Assembly: GCA_964533785.1 (NCBI GenBank)
Contig: CAZHNG010000029.1
Span: 1-29,427, forward strand
DNA length: 29,427 nucleotides
Source: JANQRV01 sp964533785
GTDB lineage: Bacteria; Bacteroidota; Bacteroidia; Chitinophagales; Saprospiraceae
Direction: 5' to 3'
In this document: piece by piece, positions 7,901 to 16,343 of the stretch
How the letters are laid out: each line of letters opens with the position of its first letter
How positions within the stretch are numbered: position 1 is the first letter of the stretch
Position numbers and translations under genes: made by a program
Notes under the pieces: model-generated
The model's database searches: none
What the model was told of the DNA's origin: nothing
Seen by the model: the letters and a program-made list of their open reading frames with translations, nothing else

Positions 7901-9364
7901 GAGAATATTCGTGCCATCGATCCAGTTGCAGCCGGATTTGAATTCACAACGAATGAACTTTCGGTGACTTTTGCCAACCTTTCGCAAAATGCAGCTTCCG
8001 CGCGTTGGGATTTTGGCGACGGGACAAACAGTATTGCTTCCGACCCGGTTCATATTTATGCTGCCGCCGGTGAATATACGGTACAACTGATCAGTGAAAA
8101 TGAATGTAGTTCAGATACCGTTAATCAGGTGCTCACGGTAAGAGAAACGCCGGTCGCCCTTTTCAGCGCTGACCCCAATTCCGGCTGTGCGCCTTTAACG
8201 GTAACTTTCAATGACCTTTCTTCGGGTACTATTTCCAACAGATGGTGGGAATTTCCGGGAGGTGATCCCTTAAATTCCGCGATGCTTAACCCGGTTGTCA
8301 CTTACGAAAGTCCGGGTATTTATTCCGCCGCGCTTTTTGTGGGTAATGAAATCGATCAGGATTCTATTAGAGCAGAGAACCTGATCCTGGTAGAAGCTTC
8401 AGCAGAGGCCGCCGCTATTTATGAAACCGACGAATTGAGGGCCACTTTTTTCAATAATAGTATAGCTTCGGATGAATACCTATGGGATTTTGGAGATGGG
8501 AATATTAGTGAGGAACCCAATCCTGTTCACCTTTACGACACAAGCGGTACTTACACTGTTTTACTCATCAGCAGGAACGCCTGTAGTCAAGATAGTTTCC
8601 GTTTTGACGTAAGGGTACAGGAAGCTTTAAGGGTCATTACTCAATCCAACAAGAACGGGGGCTGTGCCCCGACAACGATACAGTTCGATGATCTATCCAC
8701 TGGTAGTGTATCTAACCGGACTTGGCTATTTCCGGGCGGACAACCTTCTTCTTCGACGGAACGATCTCCTCAAGTCAGGTATGAAACGCCAGGTGTTTTT
8801 AATGTTATACTAACTATTGCCAATGAGAGTGAGGAAAAGACGGATACCTTAGAAGTTCCGATCACCATCGTTGAAGTTCCGCAGCCGGCTTTTGTTTATC
8901 AACTCAATGGACTGGAGGTTCAGTTTACCAACCTTTCTGAATCGGCGTATACTTTTGGCTGGGACTTTGGGGACGGCAACCAAAGTATGCTATTCAACCC
9001 CATCCATACTTATGGGCAAAGCGGAATCTACGACGTTACCCTGAATGCTCAGAACGAGTTTTGCGCCTCAGCAGTCAGTCAACAGTTGATGATCAACCTT
9101 ACGGATGTAAATGATGAAGAAACGGTAAATTACATCCGTATTTATCCCAATCCGACGCAGGATAAGCTTACGGTCGAGCACAATCTAAGTAGTTTACCCG
9201 TAAATATTGAAATACTGAGTACGGACGGCCGATTGATGATGCAGGCCGTTGCGAATGATCTCCACAACACCTATTCCCTGTCATTTTTGCCGCAAGGTAT
9301 TTATTGGGTCAGAATACGGGGAGCTGATGTGGTTTTCTCGGATAAAATAATAAAAGTTGATTAG
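4907..9364 (+). CDS. Giant secreted PKD-repeat protein with type IX secretion signal
   Basis: The start at ATG 4907 gives a signal peptide (MGRIISWLLLLIVVTNTFGQ); the open frame reaches 4802 but that part runs through the palindromic repeats. The 1485-residue protein has, in order: a beta-rich region with Gly-rich loops (about 200-400, runs such as GGGGGNDHNTGGGGG), an Ig-like domain (about 440-525), eleven PKD-like domains (about 530-1400), and a C-terminal type A sorting domain starting near IRIYPNPTQDKLTVEH. Six PKDs carry the canonical WDFGDG. Five in between carry a variant with GC.P.TV.F...S.G and W.FPGG.P. The tryptophan of the canonical motif recurs every 474-477 bp. The protein is predicted to be exported by T9SS and anchored or released at the cell surface; adhesion or gliding-related roles are plausible. 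No enzymatic domain is seen. It converges on the Nudix gene with a 19-bp gap. Confidence 0.92.
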   Translation: MGRIISWLLLLIVVTNTFGQTELEGIINAYASITNINPCTNIIVIDDASSFESGENILIYQAQGAGINSSNSGNFGVIESLNGAGSYEINAIEQIAGNVITLSFSLINEYNVNEGSAQVVSFPTYSEAIVKEPLTAAKWDGQKGGVIALQVDGTLTLEAPIQADGLGFRGGVSQIDVTNECGEFPNFLTNRDDYYYNLNNWRGSTKGEGIAPYISGREAGRGPQANGGGGGNDHNTGGGGGANRSDGGNGSRSDAGCRGRFPGIGGRAVTASQQSVFFGGGGGAGHENNKMNTAGGNGGGMIFLIANEVIANGQKITANGITPELIVGDGAGGGGGGGTIVLDVENITGNLSVEAKGGDGGSEDSRNGTRCLGPGGGGSGGLLSLTNNLSITANLAGGLAGQSLNSGNCDADLLIAQNGRNGLIFNNNPLVRSTQAFLPLSINAPTQVEVCAGEAATITPATTGTITQYQWQVNNGQGFQDLSDDDEVSGSNTPSLTIKNADSNKRYRLMITGICGDTQSSNSIRLQPQALPQARFDFIIDGQSVDFINNTGNGDEYFWDFGDGDTSTEGNPGHTYDTDGEYLVRLLATNECGTTRDSALISILPALSAGFNFAPEQGCIPLTVQFTNNSSAGAEVIAWQFPGGEPAASSSENPVVQYGTPGSFSASLIVSDGIEFDTLTRTNIILTEDKPQSSFQHQANELAVTFSNNSSDATSYLWDFGDGTTSQEANPQHSYPFGGEFIVKLISTNACGNDTVSTTLQVFETPAALFNIDQPEGCAPHTVQFSDRSTGTISARAWQFPGGNPSTSTDANPIVTYQDAGTYTATLIVRNELMADTLSVNDINIRNPTIADFSFTVNELMATFTNQSAHADNYRWDFGDGSTSNASDPSHQFPSDGQFTVQLISSNECSSDTLIQGISLRESPLASFSYDRSSGCTPLTIGFKDESSGTITERMWLFPGGSPASSTELSPTVTYEMAGVYEASLIVGNETAKDTFTVENIRAIDPVAAGFEFTTNELSVTFANLSQNAASARWDFGDGTNSIASDPVHIYAAAGEYTVQLISENECSSDTVNQVLTVRETPVALFSADPNSGCAPLTVTFNDLSSGTISNRWWEFPGGDPLNSAMLNPVVTYESPGIYSAALFVGNEIDQDSIRAENLILVEASAEAAAIYETDELRATFFNNSIASDEYLWDFGDGNISEEPNPVHLYDTSGTYTVLLISRNACSQDSFRFDVRVQEALRVITQSNKNGGCAPTTIQFDDLSTGSVSNRTWLFPGGQPSSSTERSPQVRYETPGVFNVILTIANESEEKTDTLEVPITIVEVPQPAFVYQLNGLEVQFTNLSESAYTFGWDFGDGNQSMLFNPIHTYGQSGIYDVTLNAQNEFCASAVSQQLMINLTDVNDEETVNYIRIYPNPTQDKLTVEHNLSSLPVNIEILSTDGRLMMQAVANDLHNTYSLSFLPQGIYWVRIRGADVVFSDKIIKVD

Positions 9365-9383
9365 AATTAGGGCAAAACATCAT

Positions 9384-9917
9384 TCACAACAAATTCAGGT
9401 ATTCCATTGCCAGATAAGCACAATCTACTGTTGTAAAAAGGGGAGCGTGAGGATCTTTGAGGAAAGACCGGAATTTTTTTAATGGAATCAGCTCTACATC
9501 GATAAACTCATTGCTATCCAGTTGTTGACGGCCTTGCTTTTCGCAATTCGTTAACAACATACAGTATTTGGTTTCTGTTGAATAAGCTGTTTGCGTTTTC
9601 TTTAGAAAAACCACCTCAGAAGAAGACGTGAACCCCGTTTCTTCACCTAATTCCCTCAAAGCCGTTTGTTGAGGAGTTTCTCCCGGGTCGATATAACCTT
9701 CGGGAAAACTGAGGAGGAAGGCTTCCGGGCCCGGCCGGTATTGCTTTATTACGATAAACTCCAGTTCTTTAGTCAAAGCCGCAACGGATACATAGGCTTG
9801 GTTGCCGACTACATCGTAGCGGGAAGTCAACCCGTTCGGTAGAACAAAATATTTTTGGATGATTTTGCGCCATCCGTTATAGGCTAATTCTTCTTTAATT
9901 TTTATCCATGCATCCAT
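9384..9917 (-). CDS. Nudix hydrolase, ADP-ribose pyrophosphatase-like
   Basis: The 177-residue protein contains a complete Nudix box at residues 74-96: G74, E80, R88-E89-L90-G91-E92-E93-T94-G95-F96. This fits GX5EX7REUXEEXGU exactly and supplies the Mg-binding glutamates. The N-terminal strands (YDVVGNQAYVSVAAL, EFIVIKQYRPGPEAFLLSFP) with the QYRP motif are typical of the NudF/ADP-sugar pyrophosphatase branch, which hydrolyses nucleoside-diphosphate sugars in the cytoplasm. The exact substrate cannot be read from sequence. The start MDAWIKIKEEL is the only sensible ATG. The gene is divergent from the Prc protease across 203 bp. Confidence 0.88.
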   Translation of the reverse strand: MDAWIKIKEELAYNGWRKIIQKYFVLPNGLTSRYDVVGNQAYVSVAALTKELEFIVIKQYRPGPEAFLLSFPEGYIDPGETPQQTALRELGEETGFTSSSEVVFLKKTQTAYSTETKYCMLLTNCEKQGRQQLDSNEFIDVELIPLKKFRSFLKDPHAPLFTTVDCAYLAMEYLNLL

Positions 9918-9983
9918 TTGTAAAAATTCCTGTTTTTTAAAATCAAAAAAGTTAAATAAGCGTTAGAGGGGTAGACCTCGGAA

Positions 9984-10004
9984 ACTTTTTTACACTAAAA
10001 AAGT
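9984..10004. other. AT-rich hairpin in the divergent Nudix/Prc intergenic region
   Basis: ACTTTTTT (9984-9991) and AAAAAAGT (9997-10004) form a perfect 8-bp A/T stem with loop ACACT, followed by TATTTTTATATT. It lies in the 203-bp gap between two divergent genes, so it is more likely part of a promoter region than a terminator. No convincing promoter pair was found for either gene. Confidence 0.25.
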
Positions 10005-10120
10005 ATTTTTATATTAGTTTTCCATTAATTTTAAACTGAAAGCGATTTAAAATTTGTTCTTTAAAACTTTTCCCAAATTTGAAAGGGAAAGCGTCGAATG
10101 GAACGATAAAAAAGCATCCT

Positions 10121-12226
10121 ATGAAATTTAAAGGTCCTATTTTCTTTTCTTTACTCGCACTGGGCATCCTCGCAGCTGCCTTTTACTATCCGGTTGGAAA
10201 TAATGAAGAAAAAGAGTCTGTTCTTATGCAGAACGTACTCGCCATTTTAAACCGGTATCACTATAACCCTATAGACATCAACGATGAATTTTCCGAAAAG
10301 GTGATCAATGCTTATTTGGAAAGAATAGATGGCGGCCGCCGCTATCTAACGCAGAAAGATATCAAACAACTCGAAAAATACAAAGACCAATTAGACGACG
10401 CCGCTCGCAATGGAAATTTTGAGTTCTTCAATCTGTCGCTGGAATTGTTGGAGGCAGGTAACGAAAAGGCTGAAGCTTACTGTCAGGAATTCCTGAGTCA
10501 ACCCTTTGATTACGACAAGGATGAAGTATTGGAATTCGATCCCGACAAAAGAGGGTACGCCAAAAATGATAATGACCTCAAAGAATATTGGCGTAAATAC
10601 CTGAAATACCAAACCATGATCCGCTTAGAGGATAAGTTGGAAAAGCAAAAAAAATTGGCTGATGAAGAAGAAAAGCGGACTTTGGAAGAGCTGGAAGCCG
10701 AAGCTCGCGAACAAGTGAGAGAGATCTTCGAAGGCTATTTCAACCGGGAAAGAAAAACCAAACGTTCGGATAGGCTGGGCGCATACCTGGACGCTATCGC
10801 AAAAGTGCACGACCCCCATACGGAATACTTTTCACCGATAGACAAGGAAGAGTTTGACATCCGTTTGTCCGGTCAATACGAAGGTATCGGAGCTCGTTTA
10901 CAGCAGGACGGCGACTATACGAAAGTAACGGAGATCATGCCTGGTGGCCCTGCCTGGAAGGGGAAGGAGCTGGAAAAAAATGACATTATCTTAAAAGTTG
11001 CTCAGGGCGAAAATGAACCAAAGGATATATACGGGCTTTCCACTACTGATGTGGTACAGTATATCCGCGGCAAAAAAGGTACGGAAGTCAGACTTACGGT
11101 ACGCAAAGTGGACGGTACGGAAAAGGTCATCCCAATGACCAGGGATGTTATCATTCTGGAAGAGTCATTTGCCAAATCGCTTATTCTCGACGGTGCGGAA
11201 GAAGGAGAAAAGGTTGGATATATTTCACTTCCTAGTTTTTATGCCAATTTCAAAGACCGTAATCAGGGTCGATTTTGTTCAGATGACGTAGCGGTGGAAA
11301 TTAAAAAGCTGAAAAAGGAAGGCGTGAACGGAATTATTTTAGACTTGCGGAACAACGGCGGTGGTTCGCTTGAAGAAGTCGTAAAGATGTCCGGATTCTT
11401 TATCGAAGAAGGGCCTATAGTACAGGCAAACTACCGCGGACGTGCGCCAAAGATCCACCGCGATACGGATGAAGGTGTGCTTTGGGATGGCCCGATAGTG
11501 GTCATGGTCAATAGTTTCAGTGCTTCTGCTTCGGAAATCTTAGCTGCTGCCTTACAGGATTATGACCGCGCTATTGTCGTAGGCAGTAACTCCACCTACG
11601 GAAAGGGTACGGTACAAATGTTTTTAGACCTGGATCGCACCGTTCGGGGTTGGGAAGACTATAAACCCTTCGGACAGGTAAAGATCACTATGCAAAAATA
11701 CTACCGCATCGATGGAGGTTCCGTACAACTTCGCGGTGTTACACCGGACATTATCTATCCGGACAACTTACACTATATGGAAACTGGCGAAAAAGAGCAA
11801 GAATCTGCTATGGCCTGGACAGAAATAGAACCCGTAGAATACGATCAAAACGTCTTCGTAGTGGATAATAAGGATCTAATTGCATCGAACAGCAATCAGC
11901 GCATAAAGGAAGATCCACTGTTTCAAAAAGTATTGGAAAATGCAGAACGCTTGAAGGAGCAAAGAGAACATAGCGAATATTCTCTAAACCTAAATGCTTA
12001 TCAGGCCAAACAGAAAGAATTAGAGGAAGAATCCAAAGAGTTTGAGAACATGTTCAAAGAAAAAGTAGTGGAAGGCATTCGCAACCCCGCTTCCGATCAG
12101 AAAAGAATTATGGCTGACGAAGCTCAGAAGGCCCGTAATGAAGATTGGATCGCCTCTGTTTCAAGAGATATCTATATTATGGAGACGCTGAATGTTATCC
12201 ACGATCTGATCAATCATCAACAATAG
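10121..12226 (+). CDS. prc: Carboxy-terminal processing (tail-specific) protease, S41 family
   Basis: The start at ATG 10121 gives MKFKGPIFFSLLALGILAAA, an N-terminal export signal or membrane anchor. The frame continues upstream only to a TTG at 10079. The 701-residue protein has the Tsp N-terminal helical domain, a PDZ domain at about 250-330 (GIGARLQQDGDYTKVTEIMPGGPA), and the S41 core with LDLRNNGGGSL. The NSFSASASEI and YGKGTVQ segments hold the Ser-Lys dyad (S469 and K495 by comparison with E. coli Prc). The C-terminal third is the helical Tsp extension. Length is close to E. coli Prc (about 680). It should act in the periplasm, trimming or degrading proteins from the C-terminus. It is followed by a long hairpin at 12271-12328 and seems monocistronic. 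Confidence 0.95.
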   Translation: MKFKGPIFFSLLALGILAAAFYYPVGNNEEKESVLMQNVLAILNRYHYNPIDINDEFSEKVINAYLERIDGGRRYLTQKDIKQLEKYKDQLDDAARNGNFEFFNLSLELLEAGNEKAEAYCQEFLSQPFDYDKDEVLEFDPDKRGYAKNDNDLKEYWRKYLKYQTMIRLEDKLEKQKKLADEEEKRTLEELEAEAREQVREIFEGYFNRERKTKRSDRLGAYLDAIAKVHDPHTEYFSPIDKEEFDIRLSGQYEGIGARLQQDGDYTKVTEIMPGGPAWKGKELEKNDIILKVAQGENEPKDIYGLSTTDVVQYIRGKKGTEVRLTVRKVDGTEKVIPMTRDVIILEESFAKSLILDGAEEGEKVGYISLPSFYANFKDRNQGRFCSDDVAVEIKKLKKEGVNGIILDLRNNGGGSLEEVVKMSGFFIEEGPIVQANYRGRAPKIHRDTDEGVLWDGPIVVMVNSFSASASEILAAALQDYDRAIVVGSNSTYGKGTVQMFLDLDRTVRGWEDYKPFGQVKITMQKYYRIDGGSVQLRGVTPDIIYPDNLHYMETGEKEQESAMAWTEIEPVEYDQNVFVVDNKDLIASNSNQRIKEDPLFQKVLENAERLKEQREHSEYSLNLNAYQAKQKELEEESKEFENMFKEKVVEGIRNPASDQKRIMADEAQKARNEDWIASVSRDIYIMETLNVIHDLINHQQ

Positions 12227-12270
12227 ACTTGTCTAATAAACCAAGCAGGGGTATAATAATTTACGAACTG

Positions 12271-12328
12271 CAATCTTTCTACAAAAGGCCTTTCAATGAA
12301 TTTTGAAAGGCCTTTTGTAGTAAGATTG
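12271..12328 (+). terminator. Long hairpin downstream of prc
   Basis: An 18-bp perfect stem, CTACAAAAGGCCTTTCAA (12279-12296) with TTGAAAGGCCTTTTGTAG (12303-12320), has a 6-nt loop. After one mismatch it extends by 7 more pairs (CAATCTT/AAGATTG). It sits 45 bp past the prc stop and between two plus-strand genes. It is longer than most terminators and lacks a strong T tract after the stem, so it could also be a palindromic repeat element. Its position argues that the ABC-F coding region starts downstream. Confidence 0.6.
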
Positions 12329-12402
12329 GCCGTATATTTATATTTTACCAACAGTTTTGGGTTAAAATATTTGAAAACGGTTGCCTTGTCTCTTCTGCTG
12401 AG

Positions 12403-12438
12403 CACTAAAATCTGGCATCTGGCATCTCATCTAGAAGA
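12403..12438 (+). repeat. Heptamer repeat relic (TCTGGCA) upstream of the ABC-F gene
   Basis: TCTGGCA is repeated in tandem at 12411-12417 and 12418-12424, preceded by CTAAAA and followed by TCTCATC-TAGAAG. CTAAAATCTGGCATCTGGCA closely parallels the right end of the MITE-like elements (CTAAAATCTAGCGTCTAGCG), with the same two substitutions in each heptamer. It ends next to the ABC-F start codon (12440). Inferred to be a diverged relic of the same repeat family. Confidence 0.45.
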
Positions 12439-12439
12439 T

Positions 12440-14317
12440 ATGAATTATTTGAGTTTAGAAAATGTGACGAAAACTTACGGGGAAAAAACTTTATTCAAGG
12501 ATATTTCACTGCAAGTCAATAAAGGGCAAAAAATTGCTTTGGTAGCAAAGAATGGTTCGGGAAAAACGACCCTTTTAAGGGTAATCGCCGGACAGGAGGC
12601 GCCGGAAGGAGAAAAAAGTAAGATACTCGTCCGAAAAGATATTAGGATAGGCTACTTACCTCAGGACCCTGATTTTTATGCGCACCACACTATTCTTGAG
12701 GCCGTATTTGATTCGGATAATGAAATGACAAAAGCAGTCAAAGCCTACGAAGAAGCCATGCTTCTGTCTGACCCCAAGGCTATCCAATCCGCTTCAATTG
12801 CTATGGATGACCTGAAAGCCTGGGATTTTGAAGCTAAGATCAAGGAAATACTTTTTAAACTGAACATCAGCCAATTAGATCAGGAGGTCGGAAAACTTTC
12901 CGGAGGACAAAAAAAGCGCCTGGCTCTGGCAAAACTCATTATTGACGAACCCGAATTCGTCATTCTCGATGAGCCGACCAACCACCTGGACCTGGAAATG
13001 ATAGAATGGCTGGAAGAATACCTGCAGCAGCCCAATATCACCTTATTCATGGTTACACACGACAGGTATTTTCTCGAAAGGGTTTGCAATCAAATCGTAG
13101 AGCTCGATCGCGGCCAAATTTACCGCTACAGCGGCAACTACTCCGATTTTTTAACGAAAAAGGCTACCCGCCGGGAAAACGAAGGTATTGAGCTGGAAAA
13201 GAACAGAAAGCTACTAAAAAAAGAACTGGAATGGGTCAACCGGCAACCACAGGCGCGAGGGACCAAAGCCAAAGCAAGGGTCGATGCTTTTTATGATCTG
13301 AAAGAAAAAACAGCTAACGTAAGGGAAAATGAAGAACTGAAAATCGACATCAAAGGACAACGATTAGGCAAAAAAATCCTTGAGCTGCATAACGTCAGCA
13401 AAAGTTTTGACGAATTAAAAATCGTAGACGGGTTTAACTACAAATTTAAAAAAAGAGAAAAAGTAGGCATCGTAGGTCCCAATGGGGTAGGTAAAACTAC
13501 GTTTTTGAAATTGCTAACTAAAGAGATCCGTACGGATAGCGGCAAAGTCGTCATCGGTGATAACACGGTTTTCGGCTATTATACCCAGGCCGGCATCCAA
13601 TTGCTGGAAGACAAACGCGTTATTGAAGTCATACAGGATATCGCCGAATTCATACCCTTGGAAAAAGGCCAGAAATTGACTGCCGCTCAATTGCTCGAGC
13701 GATTTCTGTTCAGCCGGAAACAACAACAAGTGTATGTTTCTCAACTCAGCGGAGGAGAGCGAAGAAGGTTATTCCTGTTATCCATTTTGATGAAAAACCC
13801 CAATTTTCTTATTCTTGACGAGCCTACGAATGATCTTGACATCCTTACCCTAAACGTTTTAGAGGAATTCCTCCTGGAGTTTCCCGGGTGTATCATAATC
13901 GTTTCACACGACCGGTATTTCATGGATAAATTGGTGGATCACCTTTTTGTGTTTAAGGGGAATGGAATTATTCAGGATTTTCCAGGGAACTACTCGGACT
14001 ACAGAGCAGTAGTAAAAGCAGAACAAAAAGTTTCAAGTACTCAACAGCCGATGGAGCAAGCCTCCAATACCAATGATCCTTCCACCGAAAAGGAGGAAGG
14101 AAAGCGAAAACTAAGCTACGAAGAACGAAAACAAATGGGCAGGCTGGAAAAAGAGATCAACAAACTGGAAGAACGGAAGAAACTGATGGCAGAACAGTTC
14201 AATAATACTAATTTATCGGTTGAAAAGATCCAGGAATTATCCAAAGAACTGGAGCAAATCAACGAAAAGCTGGAAGCAAAGGAGATGGAATGGATGGAGT
14301 TGGCGGAGTATGCGTAG
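12440..14317 (+). CDS. ABC-F family ATPase (Uup/EttA-like), two ATP-binding cassettes
   Basis: The start is ATG 12440 (MNYLSLENVTKTYG); 48 further residues upstream in frame come from the hairpin and heptamer region. The 625-residue protein has two ABC cassettes and no membrane segments, the ABC-F layout. Cassette 1 has Walker A KNGSGKTT (the first Gly replaced by Ala36), LSGGQ at 153-157, DEPTNHLD, and THDR. Cassette 2 has GPNGVGKTT at about 346-354, LSGGERRR, DEPTNDLD and SHDR. The linker carries RQPQARGTKAKAR, and a Lys/Glu-rich coiled coil closes the C-terminus (about 560-620), as in Uup. ABC-F proteins act on ribosomes or, for Uup, on translation and DNA-related quality control; some give antibiotic resistance. 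The housekeeping Uup-like class is the best guess. Confidence 0.93.
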   Translation: MNYLSLENVTKTYGEKTLFKDISLQVNKGQKIALVAKNGSGKTTLLRVIAGQEAPEGEKSKILVRKDIRIGYLPQDPDFYAHHTILEAVFDSDNEMTKAVKAYEEAMLLSDPKAIQSASIAMDDLKAWDFEAKIKEILFKLNISQLDQEVGKLSGGQKKRLALAKLIIDEPEFVILDEPTNHLDLEMIEWLEEYLQQPNITLFMVTHDRYFLERVCNQIVELDRGQIYRYSGNYSDFLTKKATRRENEGIELEKNRKLLKKELEWVNRQPQARGTKAKARVDAFYDLKEKTANVRENEELKIDIKGQRLGKKILELHNVSKSFDELKIVDGFNYKFKKREKVGIVGPNGVGKTTFLKLLTKEIRTDSGKVVIGDNTVFGYYTQAGIQLLEDKRVIEVIQDIAEFIPLEKGQKLTAAQLLERFLFSRKQQQVYVSQLSGGERRRLFLLSILMKNPNFLILDEPTNDLDILTLNVLEEFLLEFPGCIIIVSHDRYFMDKLVDHLFVFKGNGIIQDFPGNYSDYRAVVKAEQKVSSTQQPMEQASNTNDPSTEKEEGKRKLSYEERKQMGRLEKEINKLEERKKLMAEQFNNTNLSVEKIQELSKELEQINEKLEAKEMEWMELAEYA

Positions 14318-14321
14318 TGAC

Positions 14322-14357
14322 GGGTTAAACGAGTTAAACTGGATAGACGAGTTGGAA
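14322..14357. repeat. Degenerate 9-nt tandem repeat
   Basis: GGGTTAAAC, GAGTTAAAC, TGGATAGAC and GAGTTGGAA follow one another without gaps directly after the ABC-F stop codon. A similar series lies at 2454-2498. They look like short tandem repeat relics typical of Bacteroidota intergenic DNA. No function is apparent. Confidence 0.4.
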
Positions 14358-14446
14358 TATTTCTTAAGGTTCAGTTTTGCTGAGTATTAGACATGTTCCG
14401 AGGCTAATGCAAAAACCTTTCAAACAAAACGTAAATCAACTAAAAT

Positions 14447-16318
14447 ATGAGAAAGAATTTTTTATTGTTCATTATTTTTTTCGTGCAGGGCATTCTTTTG
14501 AATGCTCAGGGTGACATTTGGGCGCAATTGGAAGAAATTGCCATTATTGACCAAAAGGTGATGGTGCCCATGCGTGATGGGATAAGATTGGCAACAGATG
14601 TTTATCGCCCTAAAACGGATGAGCCGGTGCCCATTATTTTTTCCAGGACGCCGTATAATTTCAATTCCTGGGGAGATGGAGAAAGGAGAAACCGGACGGC
14701 CCAGCGCGCCTACGAAGCTGTTAAAAAGGGATACGCCTACGTCGTACAAAATGAACGCGGCCGTTATTACTCGGAAGGAGAATGGGATATTCTCGGCGTT
14801 CCCTTAACGGATGGCGCCGATGCTTTTACCTGGATGCAGGAACAACCTTGGTGTAATGGGAAAGTGGGTACTTTGGGTTGTTCTTCTACCGCTGAATGGC
14901 AAATGGCGGTAGCTTCCCTCGATCACCCCGCTCATGCGGCAATGGTACCCCAGGGCTACGGTGCCGGTGTCGGTCGCGTTGGCCGCTTTTTCGAACAAGG
15001 CAACTGGTACCGCGGCGGAGCACAACAAATGCTTTTTACCGCCTGGCTTTACGGAGTTGAACACGATGAATTCAAACCCAGGATCCCAAAAGGAGCGACT
15101 CAGGAAGACCTGATCCGCATCTCCCGATTCTATGACCTGGCCCCTGAAAATCCTCCCGTGGATATGAGCAAAGCGCTTGCCCATTTACCCGTACAGGATA
15201 TTTTGAAAAACATCAACGGGAAAAAAGAGATCTACGATAAGATGATCCGCCGCAGACCCAATGATCCGGCCTGGTACGAAGGAGGGCTTTACCACGATGA
15301 TATGCCTTTCGGCGTACCTAGTTTTTGGTTTGTATCCTGGTATGACGTATCAACCGGCCCGAATATTGAATTATTCAATCATGTCAGAAAAAATGCCGAA
15401 GATCCAGAAGTGGCGAACAATCAGTATTTAGTTATCGCTCCAACGCTTCACTGCCGCTATACATGGGCTACCGAACAAACCATTGTAGGGGAACGCAACG
15501 TTGGCGATGCCAGGCTTAACTACGATGAATTGGTCTACGGCTGGTTCGATTATTGGCTGAAGGGAGAAAATCAAGATTTCCTTGATGACTTGCCCCGGGT
15601 GCAGTACTATACAATGGGTTCCAATAAATGGCAAACCGCAGAAACCTGGCCGCCCGAGAATATGGATATGACCACTTTTTATTTATCAAGCGGCGGCAGT
15701 GCCAATAGCCTTTATGGTGACGGGCAATTGACCAGCCAGTCCCCAAAAGAAGATACTCCGGATAGCTTTACTTATGACCCGATGAACCCGGTACCTTCTT
15801 ACGGCGGTAATGTATGTTGTACAGGCAATGCCATTCAGGGAGGGGCTTTCGATCAAAGCAAAATGGAGACCCGGAACGATATTCTTGTCTATACTTCCGA
15901 TCCTTTGGAAGAAGGCATCGAAGTGAGTGGCTTCATTGAGTCTACCTTATACGTTTCCTCCGATGCTAAAGACACTGATTTTACGATTAAATTGATCGAC
16001 GTTTACCCGGATGGCCGCGCTTATAACCTGGATGAAACCATTCAAAGAGCACGCTACCGAGAAGGTTATGAAAAGGAAGTGTTTATGGAAGAAGGTGAAG
16101 TTTACAAGCTGGAAATGACGCCAATGTCCACCAGCAATTACTTTGAGAAAGGACACCGCATACGGATTGAAATTTCAAGTAGTAATTTTCCAAGATTTAC
16201 CAGAAATTTAAACACGGGCGGCAATAATTATGATGAATCAGAAGGAGTTATTGCGCACAATAAAATTCACCATTCTGAGGAATACCCATCGGCTATTAGA
16301 CTGCCAATTAAACAGTAA
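14447..16318 (+). CDS. Secreted CocE/NonD-type S15 hydrolase (X-Pro dipeptidyl-peptidase-like)
   Basis: The 623-residue protein begins with a signal peptide (MRKNFLLFIIFFVQGILLNA, cut near NAQ). An alpha/beta-hydrolase domain follows (VMVPMRDGIRLATDVYRP, IIFSRTPY, QNERGRYYSEGEW), with nucleophile segment GTLGCSSTAEWQM, so S146 is the likely catalytic serine. A later APTLHCRY segment could hold the catalytic histidine. The C-terminal third is the beta-sandwich PepX_C domain (ESTLYVSSDAKDTDFTIKLI, FEKGHRIRIEISSSNFPRF). This is the CocE/NonD family, whose members include cocaine esterase, glutaryl-7-ACA acylase and X-Pro peptidases. An acylase, esterase or peptidase acting in the periplasm or outside is inferred; the substrate is not readable. 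The gene stands alone, with a hairpin downstream at 16416-16450. Confidence 0.9.
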   Translation: MRKNFLLFIIFFVQGILLNAQGDIWAQLEEIAIIDQKVMVPMRDGIRLATDVYRPKTDEPVPIIFSRTPYNFNSWGDGERRNRTAQRAYEAVKKGYAYVVQNERGRYYSEGEWDILGVPLTDGADAFTWMQEQPWCNGKVGTLGCSSTAEWQMAVASLDHPAHAAMVPQGYGAGVGRVGRFFEQGNWYRGGAQQMLFTAWLYGVEHDEFKPRIPKGATQEDLIRISRFYDLAPENPPVDMSKALAHLPVQDILKNINGKKEIYDKMIRRRPNDPAWYEGGLYHDDMPFGVPSFWFVSWYDVSTGPNIELFNHVRKNAEDPEVANNQYLVIAPTLHCRYTWATEQTIVGERNVGDARLNYDELVYGWFDYWLKGENQDFLDDLPRVQYYTMGSNKWQTAETWPPENMDMTTFYLSSGGSANSLYGDGQLTSQSPKEDTPDSFTYDPMNPVPSYGGNVCCTGNAIQGGAFDQSKMETRNDILVYTSDPLEEGIEVSGFIESTLYVSSDAKDTDFTIKLIDVYPDGRAYNLDETIQRARYREGYEKEVFMEEGEVYKLEMTPMSTSNYFEKGHRIRIEISSSNFPRFTRNLNTGGNNYDESEGVIAHNKIHHSEEYPSAIRLPIKQ

Positions 16319-16343
16319 GTAGTAGAGCAAAATTAAATCTAGA

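Noticed and set aside
6550..9110. A repeat array that could suggest CRISPR
   Set aside because: The period is about 475 bp, the frame is open throughout, and the repeats code PKD domains.
12296..12439. A 48-residue N-terminal extension of the ABC-F protein
   Set aside because: It is encoded by the arm of the long hairpin and by the heptamer relic; ABC-F proteins start right at the first cassette, as at ATG 12440.
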